This document shows positions 6,089-12,180 of a stretch of DNA of 12,343 nucleotides, piece after piece. Origin of the DNA: Acidobacteriota bacterium (GTDB taxonomy: Bacteria > Acidobacteriota > Terriglobia > 20CM-2-55-15). The stretch covers positions 8,014 to 20,356 of the forward strand of contig QHXA01000038.1 of assembly GCA_003222755.1 (NCBI GenBank), in the 5' to 3' direction. Each line of letters begins with the position of its first letter. Within the stretch, counting starts at the first letter, position 1. The notes below the pieces were generated by a model. That model saw only the letters and a program-made list of their open reading frames with translations. It did not search any database and was not told the DNA's origin. The position numbers were made by a program, and so were the translations under genes.

Positions 6089-7656
6089 AATCGAAACCCC
6101 ATCATAAAAGTTGGTGCAACGTGACTGGACCGGATGGGAAACCCGAGTTCGAGAAAAAACCCAGAGAAATCCGACGGACCCACTCCAAATCCAACCGAAT
6201 GCCTTGCCTGGATAGGTGAGCCGCGATCGCCGACAGCTCCTACGTCATAGAACACATGCAGGTCGAAGTCGATACGGTCCTTCCGACCCTTGTCATTCGT
6301 AAACGTTCCGATGTGGGGACCGCCAATCCCATACTGCAACGTGCCGTGCACCACCCGATTTCCCCCGAGTGGAGCGACATCAAACTTGTTCCAGCCCCTG
6401 AGAGTGGATGTATCGCCTAAAGAGAACCGGTCGACGAGCGGCGCATTTCCTGCGAGCACGCCTGCGGTGAACCCAACCAAGAGTTTGTTCTCCCCGTGAC
6501 TGTAGACATACTGCGTGTGGACAAAGTGGCGCGTGTAAATGAAGTCGCTGTCAAGCTCGTGAGTACCGGCTCGAAAATCATAGTTGGCGCGAAGCGAATG
6601 CCTGTCATCGCCTGCCTTGCGCCAAACATTTTGAAAATTCAGCGATGCAATAGCCGCGTTCGCATTGGCGCGGTGAATGGCCGGATATTGCATTTGCAAC
6701 TCGGAGAAGCTGACGCCCGCAGTCACTCTGAGTCTTGGATCGAAAGCAAATGTGATCGCTGGTTCAAAGTTGGTCCGCTCGCGGTAGATGTTCGTTGGAC
6801 CTGCCGAGACTGTCGATGGCTGCCATCGCTCGTGATAACGCGAGTACCGCAAGGCGACGCCAACACGATCAGTTCCGACTTTGGTCATCTCGAAACCCAT
6901 GTTGAAGCCGGCGAAGCGTTCGAGCAGCTCGTCTTGATCGTCGGCTAACCCAAGAACAAGGCGGCCCCCACTGCCCAGAGGAATGGGTGCATTTACAACT
7001 GCGCTGAAATTTTGTTTCGAGTGATAGACGATATGTTGCGGCGGCTGCGCGATGAACGGAATCCAGCGGACGGTCCGGGCCTCGTAAATAAGCACGATGT
7101 GCCGGCGGTCGCTTCCCTTTGCGACGCGCCTGATGACGTAGTGTTTGGGCCGCAGCTCGTCTTCCAAACGATGTTGAATGTCGTTGGCCTTATCTTGATC
7201 CAGTTTCTCGCCGACGAGCTTCTGCATTTCATCGCGAATCGATTGGCTCAGCTTGGATTCATCGAAACCTTGAACTTCGACCCGCTCCACTGTGTAACGG
7301 GAATTGACATTCGCCTCGGCGCCGGGTTCTCCATTGCTCTTCTCTAGAAGAAAGACGACTTTCACGCGATCAGATCGGTTGCCCGGGAGAAGGCGTGTTG
7401 TCGCGGCGAATTCCGGCCTTTCAGCCTGAATGCGCGCGACTAAGGCATCAGTCACTTGTTGATCGAACGCTTGTCCGGTAAGTTTGCGGACCGCGTCCCG
7501 AATGTCTTGGCTGATCTCATCCTCGTCAATACCGGAGATCTCCGCGCTTTCCACAATGCCACGCGCGTTGATTCCGCCTTGCTGAGTCTCAGCGCGAACC
7601 AACGAAAACGGCGACAACAGCATGCCGATCAAAACGACGTATGACATTGCTCTCAT
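6085..7656 (-). CDS. Omp85-family outer-membrane protein with two POTRA-like repeats (BamA/TamA-related)
   Basis: 523 aa from ATG 7656; the frame extends to a TTG at 7689, but the signal peptide (residues 5-22, VVLIGMLLSPFSLVRA) fits the ATG. Two homologous POTRA-like units follow: residues 34-105 (ESAEISGIDEDEISQDIRDA) and 121-195 (VERVEVQGFDESKLSQSIRD). A beta-barrel made of amphipathic strands fills about 205-523. It includes the Omp85 lid motif FSLGDTSTLRGW (411-422) and the terminal aromatic (GFRF) recognised by barrel assembly machinery. It is shorter than BamA, which has five POTRA domains, so a role in secretion or anchoring through a barrel is more likely than core BamA function. It is the first cistron of the operon with DUF4390 and NtrYX. 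Confidence 0.8.
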   Translation of the reverse strand: MRAMSYVVLIGMLLSPFSLVRAETQQGGINARGIVESAEISGIDEDEISQDIRDAVRKLTGQAFDQQVTDALVARIQAERPEFAATTRLLPGNRSDRVKVVFLLEKSNGEPGAEANVNSRYTVERVEVQGFDESKLSQSIRDEMQKLVGEKLDQDKANDIQHRLEDELRPKHYVIRRVAKGSDRRHIVLIYEARTVRWIPFIAQPPQHIVYHSKQNFSAVVNAPIPLGSGGRLVLGLADDQDELLERFAGFNMGFEMTKVGTDRVGVALRYSRYHERWQPSTVSAGPTNIYRERTNFEPAITFAFDPRLRVTAGVSFSELQMQYPAIHRANANAAIASLNFQNVWRKAGDDRHSLRANYDFRAGTHELDSDFIYTRHFVHTQYVYSHGENKLLVGFTAGVLAGNAPLVDRFSLGDTSTLRGWNKFDVAPLGGNRVVHGTLQYGIGGPHIGTFTNDKGRKDRIDFDLHVFYDVGAVGDRGSPIQARHSVGFGVGPSDFSGFFLELGFPIRSSHVAPTFMMGFRF

Positions 7657-7665
7657 GCCGGCCCC

Positions 7666-7693
7666 ATTATGCAAATGGCTGGCCAACAACTAA
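7666..7693 (-). promoter_or_regulatory. Putative promoter of the Omp85-ntrYX operon
   Basis: On the minus strand CATAAT (7671-7666) is preceded, after 16 bases, by a weak TTAGTT (7693-7688). The -10 box lies nine bases before ATG 7656, giving a leader of only about three bases, and no Shine-Dalgarno is present. Moderate -10, poor -35. Confidence 0.3.
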
Positions 7694-7728
7694 ACGCTTG
7701 AGTTAGCACCGGTCGCGCTGCACAAACC

Positions 7729-7754
7729 TGTGACGCTCATTCACACGTGTGACG
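7729..7754. promoter_or_regulatory. Palindromic operator candidate between divergent genes
   Basis: TCACACGTGTGA (7741-7752) is a perfect 12-bp palindrome, and TGTGACG occurs twice in direct orientation (7729-7735 and 7748-7754). TGTGA (7729-7733) and TCACA (7741-7745) resemble CRP/FNR half-sites but are seven bases apart, not the usual six. It lies between the divergent starts at 7656 and 7807, so one regulator could act on both units. Confidence 0.4.
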
Positions 7755-7770
7755 ACGCGGCTATATGTGA

Positions 7771-7800
7771 TTGCCTGAAGCGAGTATCTCAGGCCAGAAT
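7771..7800 (+). promoter_or_regulatory. Putative promoter of the LIC_10091-like gene, possibly leaderless
   Basis: TTGCCT (7771-7776) and CAGAAT (7795-7800) are separated by 18 bases. The -10-like box ends six bases before ATG 7807, so transcription could begin on the start codon. No Shine-Dalgarno is visible. Both boxes are imperfect. Confidence 0.3.
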
Positions 7801-7806
7801 GAACTC

Positions 7807-8952
7807 ATGCTAACGATTCGACGCCGCATCATTCTTGCGGCCGCGACAGCGCTCTTTGCGTTCCTCGGCCCGCTGAGTCTGACGTCCAGCCCGATTCTCG
7901 CACCCCGCGAACTTCCCAGGCAGCTAAGCGATGAAGCGTTCTGGAATATGGTCACGGAGTTTTCCGAGGCCGGCGGATATTTCCGTTCAGACAATTTCGT
8001 TTCTAATGAGACGACATTTCAATACGTCTTGAAGGGTCTAAAGAAGACCAGGCCTGGAGGCGTTTATCTGGGCGTAGGCCCGGATCAGAACTTCACGTAT
8101 ATCGTGGCCATGCAGCCCAAGCTGGCGATCATCTTTGATATCCGGCGGCAAAACGCAATGCAGCATTTGATGTACAAGGCACTAGTCGAAATGTCTTCCG
8201 ATCGTGCGGATTTCTTATCGAAGCTGTTTTCGCGCAAGCGGCCGGAGAACCTTGGTCCTACGTCCACGGCCGAAGAATTGTTCATCGCCTACGATGGTGT
8301 CGAACCGAGCCGGCAACTGTTCCTGCAAAATCTTCAGGCGATCAAGCAGCAGCTTCAAGAACACCACAAGTTCAAGCTTTCTTCCGAGGATGAAGCGAGT
8401 ATCCAGTACGTCTACAACTCGTTCTACGCCGGCGGACCCGACTTGACCTACAACGGCGTTGGCGGTGGCGGCGTTGGCCGGTCGCGAATGCCTTCATACG
8501 CGGAATTGATGGAAATGACGGATGAAGACGGCGCGAACCGCAGCTACATGGGAACGGAAGAGAATTTCAAGATTCTCCAAGATTTCGAAAACAGAAATCT
8601 CATCGTGCCCGTCGTTGGCGATTTTGCCGGTTCCAAATCCATGCGCGCCGTGGCGACTTATCTGAAGGACCATGACGCATTTGTCAGCGCGTTCTACGTA
8701 TCGAACGTCGAACAGTACCTGTTTCAGCAGAATGACGACTGGAACAGGTTCTACGGGAATGTCGCAGCCTTTCCAATTGATGCAACCAGTACATTCATTC
8801 GCTCCGTCTTCAACGGCATAGCTATTACATATCAGCCGAGCGGGTTCGGTTTGCGATCCGCGTCGCTGCTGAGCTCGATACCGGAACTGTTGAAGGCCTT
8901 TAGCGCAGGCGAAGTCCGCACGTACTACGACGTCATCAGCATATCCAAGTGA
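7807..8952 (+). CDS. LIC_10091-like exported protein of unknown function
   Basis: 381 aa from ATG 7807; the frame opens at a TTG at 7771, but the basic/hydrophobic N-terminus (MLTIRRRIILAAATALFAFL) supports the ATG. This is a signal peptide or membrane anchor. GGVYLGVGPDQNFTYI (84-99) followed by LAIIFDIRRQN (106-116) looks like a glycine-rich loop and acidic strand end of a Rossmann-type, methyltransferase-like fold. I connect the sequence with the LIC_10091 family from memory, named after a Leptospira protein whose structure resembles SAM methyltransferases. No activity is established, and an exported methyltransferase-like fold would be unusual. A Gly-rich loop (GVGGGGVGRSR) lies near 220. 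The stop overlaps the YwbE start by one base (TGATG). Confidence 0.7.
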   Translation: MLTIRRRIILAAATALFAFLGPLSLTSSPILAPRELPRQLSDEAFWNMVTEFSEAGGYFRSDNFVSNETTFQYVLKGLKKTRPGGVYLGVGPDQNFTYIVAMQPKLAIIFDIRRQNAMQHLMYKALVEMSSDRADFLSKLFSRKRPENLGPTSTAEELFIAYDGVEPSRQLFLQNLQAIKQQLQEHHKFKLSSEDEASIQYVYNSFYAGGPDLTYNGVGGGGVGRSRMPSYAELMEMTDEDGANRSYMGTEENFKILQDFENRNLIVPVVGDFAGSKSMRAVATYLKDHDAFVSAFYVSNVEQYLFQQNDDWNRFYGNVAAFPIDATSTFIRSVFNGIAITYQPSGFGLRSASLLSSIPELLKAFSAGEVRTYYDVISISK

Positions 8953-9146
8953 TGGACGGCCGCACGCGATCTGAAATTAAGCCTGGGACGAGAGTGCGCG
9001 TTGTCGAGAAGCAGAACCAGCGCACCGGCCAATTGACGGAAGGAATTGTTAAGCAGATTTTGACGAAGTCCCCTACTCATCCGCACGGCATCAAAGTAAT
9101 GTTGGACAACGGAGTCGTTGGGCGGGTGAAGGAAATCGTTGGCTGA
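8952..9146 (+). CDS. ywbE: YwbE family protein (DUF2196)
   Basis: 64 aa, the usual length. It shows the family signatures IKPGTRVRVV, QRTGQLTEGIVKQIL, SPTHPHGIKVML and GVVGRVKEIV. The compact, strand-rich, KOW/SH3-like pattern suggests nucleic-acid or ribosome binding, but the function is not known. ATG 8952 uses the last base of the preceding stop (TGATG); a GTG three bases upstream is an alternative. There is no independent ribosome site, so translation is probably coupled to the LIC_10091-like gene. Confidence 0.85.
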   Translation: MDGRTRSEIKPGTRVRVVEKQNQRTGQLTEGIVKQILTKSPTHPHGIKVMLDNGVVGRVKEIVG

Positions 9147-9155
9147 GATCCTCCT

Positions 9156-9359
9156 TCACGTACTTGAATTGCCTCTCAGCGGCGTCAAATCGTCATTACT
9201 ATCCTCCGTGATTTCCGCGTGTGCCGCCGCGTCCCCGTCGGTAAGCGTTATGTACCACTCTTTCTCTGCGGGTTCGTCCTGCAAGGAGTCATAGAGGCGA
9301 ACCTTCCATCGAGAACTGTGTTTAGAGGGTTGCCTGTTAGGTTTCGGATGGTATTGCAT
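9156..9359 (-). CDS. Small ORF of unknown function, doubtful
   Basis: 67 aa from ATG 9359 (a GTG at 9368 is also possible). The product is hydrophilic and acidic toward the C-terminus (RWKVRLYDSLQDEPAEKEWY, then DAAAHAEITEDSNDD). That composition looks more protein-like than the overlapping plus-strand frame, but I recognise no family, and no Shine-Dalgarno or promoter stands out. It would converge on ywbE with nine bases between stops. Confidence 0.25.
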   Translation of the reverse strand: MQYHPKPNRQPSKHSSRWKVRLYDSLQDEPAEKEWYITLTDGDAAAHAEITEDSNDDLTPLRGNSST

Positions 9360-9757
9360 CGTGGTCACCCAGTCTCTGTCACTGCTCGCACGACCTTTTC
9401 CATGGTGGTCCGAGCTAAGTCAACGCGACTGGCGGTGCGGCTCGGAAAATCGTGGAAGTTTTTCTGGGAATGCAGGTCGCGTTATCCACAGGCACCCCCT
9501 CTTCTGAAGATCACGTCCGACGGGGCGGCGCACCGAGCGCCACGTGCGACAAGAACTTTCTTGCAAATAGTGAAAATTTATTTTTCGGAAAGAAAAAAAT
9601 CATGTTGACGCGATGAACGGTTTCTGACAAATTGTGTCTCGGTCGTTGTAGTTCATGTGATCTTGAACACCGGCAGATGGACGACGGATGGGGGTTAAAC
9701 TTTGTTCGTTGGACTAGGAGGCTGGAGCTGATCGGTCGAAATCAATCGCCGGTCGGT

Positions 9758-9782
9758 GCTTTTGAGAGAAAAACTCAAAAGC
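9758..9782. other. Perfect nine-pair hairpin in the orphan region
   Basis: GCTTTTGAG (9758-9766) pairs with CTCAAAAGC (9774-9782) around loop AGAAAAA. It lacks a downstream T-run, so it is not an intrinsic terminator. It could be part of a structured leader RNA for the dioxygenase gene or a small RNA. Confidence 0.35.
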
Positions 9783-9907
9783 TGGTCGCTCCTTCTGGCT
9801 GCTGTCCCGGATCGGGCATCGATACGGGGCCTTCCGAAAGGGTCGGGTCAAGCGAACAGGGCTACAGCGACCAAACTCATTTTTGCCTGCCTTTTTTCCT
9901 CACCTAA

Positions 9908-9924
9908 TTGTTAACTGTTGTTAA
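9908..9924. promoter_or_regulatory. Phased TTGTTAA direct repeat, operator candidate
   Basis: TTGTTAA occurs at 9908-9914 and 9918-9924, exactly ten bases (one helical turn) apart, with palindrome GTTAAC inside at 9910-9915. It lies 41 bases upstream of the preferred dioxygenase start at 9966 and directly abuts the alternative ATG at 9924. Confidence 0.3.
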
Positions 9925-9965
9925 TGGCCGCTACTAAAGCTTGGTGTCGCTGTCCAACGAACGGC

Positions 9966-10931
9966 ATGACAAACAGAACGGATCGCCGAAAATTTCTCGC
10001 GCAACTTGGCGCTGCGGGTCTTGCGAGCGCCTTTACAACGGTGCCCGGAGCTTTTGCTCAGGCATTGGTAACCACTCCCGAACAAACTGAAGGTCCGTAC
10101 TATCCCATCACGTTGCCTTTGGATACGGATAACGACCTTCTGGTGATTAACAGCAATATCACGCCGGCTATCGGCAAAATTGCGTATTTGAGCGGAAGAA
10201 TTCTTGACAGCAGCGGCAGTCCTATTCGCGATGCTCACGTTGAAATATGGCATGCGGATAATACGGGCGCCTACATTCATCCATCGAGCATGGGGTACGC
10301 GACCCGAGATCAAAACTTCCAGGGCTTCGGACGATTTCTGACGAGTTCAACCGGGGAATATCTCTTCCGGACCATCGTGCCCGGTCTTTATACAGGGCGC
10401 ACGCGCCACATCCACATGAAGATCAAGGTTGCCGGACGGCAGGATCTCACAACGCAGGTCTACTTCGAAGGCGAGCCGATGAACTCGAGCGACGGTGTTC
10501 TTCAAGGAATACGGAATACTCAACAGCGAAGCTCAGTGATTGTGCCGTTCACTGCGGTGACAGGTTCGTCTGTGAATGCCGGAGCGGGCGTTTTCGATGT
10601 GGTGCTTGGGGTGACCCCCGCATCCGCTGTTACGCTCGCCATTACGAATACCACGGCCGCCGAACGCACTCCCGCATTCCGTGCGGGCGATAGCTGGCGC
10701 TTGAGTCTCGCCGGCGCGTCGGCCGGATCTCGCATTTATCTACATCTCTGGAGGGATGGAGCCGATCTTGGCGTGTCCGGACCATACGGGGATTTCGCCG
10801 ACGACAATGGCGGCTGGACCGTCACCGGAAGTTTTGGATCGCGGGATGTGGGCACTTGGCGACTGCAAGCCGTAATCGGAGCGGCTACATCGGAAACTGT
10901 GTCTGGCCCAATTTCAATCACCATCGCATAG
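9966..10931 (+). CDS. Tat-exported intradiol ring-cleavage dioxygenase with extra C-terminal beta domain
   Basis: 321 aa from ATG 9966, chosen because it gives a compact Tat signal (TDRRKFLAQLGAAGLASAF, cleavage near AFAQA at 29-33); ATG 9924 is an alternative giving 14 more residues. The catalytic domain (about 36-200) has EGPYY (42-46), HVEIWHADNTGAYIHPS (91-107), QNFQGFGRFLT (116-126) and PGLYTGRTRHIHMK (139-152). The four non-haem Fe(III) ligands Y103, Y142, H148 and H150 are present, so ring cleavage between catechol hydroxyls is plausible. About 110 further residues form a strand-rich, Ig-like module (FRAGDSWRLSLAGASAG, YLHLWRDGADLGVSGPYGD). Cofactor loading before Tat export fits. There is no pca gene nearby, so the substrate is unknown; a plant- or lignin-derived phenol is a guess. 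Confidence 0.85.
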   Translation: MTNRTDRRKFLAQLGAAGLASAFTTVPGAFAQALVTTPEQTEGPYYPITLPLDTDNDLLVINSNITPAIGKIAYLSGRILDSSGSPIRDAHVEIWHADNTGAYIHPSSMGYATRDQNFQGFGRFLTSSTGEYLFRTIVPGLYTGRTRHIHMKIKVAGRQDLTTQVYFEGEPMNSSDGVLQGIRNTQQRSSVIVPFTAVTGSSVNAGAGVFDVVLGVTPASAVTLAITNTTAAERTPAFRAGDSWRLSLAGASAGSRIYLHLWRDGADLGVSGPYGDFADDNGGWTVTGSFGSRDVGTWRLQAVIGAATSETVSGPISITIA

Positions 10932-10932
10932 A

Positions 10933-11066
10933 CATTTCGAAATTGGACGAATCCTGCATCTCAAATAATCTCAAATCCGAAATCGCAAATTGGACTGTCT
11001 GGAGTGCGACGGTCCAATCTGAGGTTTCGGATTTCGGATTTGAGATGCACGTGCAATTTCGAAATG
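10933..11066. repeat. 134-bp inverted repeat between convergent genes, probable bidirectional terminator
   Basis: Outer arms CATTTCGAAATTG (10933-10945) and CAATTTCGAAATG (11054-11066) are perfect. Next inward, TGCATCTCAAAT (10955-10966) pairs with ATTTGAGATGCA (11038-11049) perfectly. Inner arms are AAATCCGAAAT (10973-10983) with ATTTCGGATTT (11031-11041) and ATTGGAC (10989-10995) with GTCCAAT (11012-11018). It begins two bases after the dioxygenase stop and ends 11 bases before the convergent stop at 11078, so it can fold in transcripts from either side. It is probably a dispersed extragenic palindrome. Confidence 0.7.
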
Positions 11067-11077
11067 TTGAGGCCCTG

Positions 11078-11560
11078 CTACATCCACTTCGCGATTCTTG
11101 AGGCGGTGACCGTATTACCGTTCAGCAGGCCGTGAATCGAAATCGTCTCGCCGGCCCTGAAGTCTTCGAACCGGATGTACTCACCGCCGTCTTGAAAGAC
11201 TGTGTCTTTGGTGATGGCGACGGTGTATTCCTCGAGATTATTGCCTGCATCGGCCCCAGGCTTAGCAGGGCTCTTTCCACCGTGGCCAGGCAGCGCGATG
11301 GTAATTCCGCCAGGCAGCGTCACACCGATGCGCTGCTTCAGCCCTTGCACCATCTGTGAAAGGTTTTGCGATACATTCCGAACCGATAGCGTTTGAGGGT
11401 CGGATCCACGGATTTTGAATGTCTTGTTTTTTGCGTCCACCTTCACAATACGCCCGGTCGTCGCGATCGAAATCTGTTCCGGATCTCGCGCAAATCGATC
11501 GGCCGCATTTGCGGATATGGCCAGGAGCAAAAGCATCGCACTGGATAGGATTGGCTTCAT
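11078..11560 (-). CDS. Exported DUF5666-like protein
   Basis: 160 aa. A clean signal peptide (1-19, ending SANAA) is followed by a strand-rich mature part. ATTGRIVKVDAKNKTFKIRG (33-52) and, near the end, EYTVAITKDTVFQDGG, FEDFRAGETISIHG and NTVTASRIAKW (149-159) resemble one OB-like beta-barrel of the DUF5666 type, with an insertion (about 66-110, including PGGITIALPGHGGKSPAK). Function is unknown; such proteins are periplasmic or surface exposed and may bind metals or ligands. It converges on the dioxygenase across the palindrome. Confidence 0.65.
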   Translation of the reverse strand: MKPILSSAMLLLLAISANAADRFARDPEQISIATTGRIVKVDAKNKTFKIRGSDPQTLSVRNVSQNLSQMVQGLKQRIGVTLPGGITIALPGHGGKSPAKPGADAGNNLEEYTVAITKDTVFQDGGEYIRFEDFRAGETISIHGLLNGNTVTASRIAKWM

Positions 11561-11568
11561 AAGCCGGA

Positions 11569-11596
11569 ATTATACCCGCACAGCAGTCGCAAGCAA
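11569..11596 (-). promoter_or_regulatory. Promoter of the DUF5666-like gene with probable leaderless start
   Basis: On the minus strand a perfect TATAAT (11574-11569) has TTGCTT (11596-11591) 16 bases upstream. Only eight bases separate the -10 from ATG 11560, so the 5' leader would be 0-3 bases. No Shine-Dalgarno exists in this gap. Confidence 0.5.
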
Positions 11597-11613
11597 ACTC
11601 TGCGATGATACGT

Positions 11614-12111
11614 TTAACAAGTCTTTACAGTAGTATTCGCGAGTCGTTCAAGTGCTTCGCCGCTTACGCGAAATATCGTCCAGTCGTCCATCGCTACCGC
11701 GCCAAGACTTTTGTAAAACTGGATCGCGGGTTCATTCCAATCAAGAACTGCCCATTCGAATCGGCCGCACTTGCGTTCGCGCGCGATCTTCGCCAGTTCG
11801 ACGAGCATCGCCCGGCCAAAGCCTTTGCCGCGCATTTCAGGAATTACGAATAGGTCTTCGAGGTAGAGACCAGGCCTGCCGAGGAAAGTGGAGAAGTTGT
11901 GAAAGAAAACGGCAAAGGCAACCGGCGTGTCGTCAGCATAGCCGAGCAGGACTTCTGCATACCGGCGCACGCCGAAGAGGTTTTCGCGTAGCATTTGTTC
12001 CGTCATGACAGCGGCGTGGGAAAGGCGCTCGTATTCCGCCAATTGGCGGATGAATGACAGGATCAGCGAGACGTCTTGCTCAGTGGCTTGCCTGATTGAA
12101 AAATCGGTCAT
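11614..12111 (-). CDS. GNAT N-acetyltransferase, SSAT/thialysine-acetyltransferase-like
   Basis: 165 aa from ATG 12111. The frame opens 12 codons earlier inside the inverted repeat, but MTDFSIRQATEQD is the natural start of the fold. GLYLEDLFVIPEMRGKGFGR (81-100) contains the acetyl-CoA pyrophosphate loop RGKGFG. WNEPAIQFYKSLGA (125-138) contains the likely general acid Y133. The YLEDLFV and WNEPAI segments match the eukaryotic-type SSAT1/SSAT2 and bacterial relatives, which acetylate polyamines or thialysine-type amines. The exact substrate cannot be read from sequence. It acts in the cytoplasm. It lies 69 bases after the aminotransferase-like stop, with a hairpin between. Confidence 0.85.
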   Translation of the reverse strand: MTDFSIRQATEQDVSLILSFIRQLAEYERLSHAAVMTEQMLRENLFGVRRYAEVLLGYADDTPVAFAVFFHNFSTFLGRPGLYLEDLFVIPEMRGKGFGRAMLVELAKIARERKCGRFEWAVLDWNEPAIQFYKSLGAVAMDDWTIFRVSGEALERLANTTVKTC

Positions 12112-12121
12112 AACGGAATCA

Positions 12122-12178
12122 GCCACAAAAAGGCACAAAATCCACAACGTTCTTGTGAATCTTGTGCCTTTTTGTGGC
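12122..12178. repeat. Perfect 17-bp inverted repeat with inner stem (terminator-like)
   Basis: GCCACAAAAAGGCACAA (12122-12138) and TTGTGCCTTTTTGTGGC (12162-12178) are exact reverse complements. A second stem, CACAA with TTGTG, lies inside with symmetric AATC flanks. It starts three bases beyond the stop of the minus-strand aminotransferase-like gene, so it can terminate or stabilise that transcript, though no T-run follows the stem in that direction. It reads like a dispersed extragenic palindrome. Confidence 0.65.
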
Positions 12179-12180
12179 CA

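Larger units (their letters stand above)
9147..9965. other. About 800-bp region without a confident gene
   Basis: No frame here shows a recognisable domain. Frames at 9219-9608 (+) and 9632-9907 (+) are open but have irregular, Cys/Arg-rich products. A minus-strand 67-codon ORF (9156-9359) is listed separately. The stretch 9560-9605 is markedly A/T-rich and is followed by TTGACG (9605-9610) with a poor -10 (ACAAAT or CAAATT). A nine-pair hairpin lies at 9758-9782 and a phased direct repeat at 9908-9924. The region may hold a regulatory RNA, a decayed gene or an extended promoter for the dioxygenase. Confidence 0.5.

Noticed and set aside
7729..7745. Canonical CRP site
   Set aside because: Half-sites TGTGA and TCACA are seven bases apart instead of six, so I list it only as a palindromic operator candidate.
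9219..9608. 129-codon plus-strand frame in the orphan region
   Set aside because: Arg/Val/Ser-rich, ends in an A-rich stretch, no recognisable domain or start signals; I cannot support it as a gene.
9632..9907. 91-codon plus-strand frame before the dioxygenase
   Set aside because: GTG start without ribosome site and irregular composition; another frame (about 9762-9914) gives a leader-like LREKLKSWSLLLAAV but also lacks start signals.
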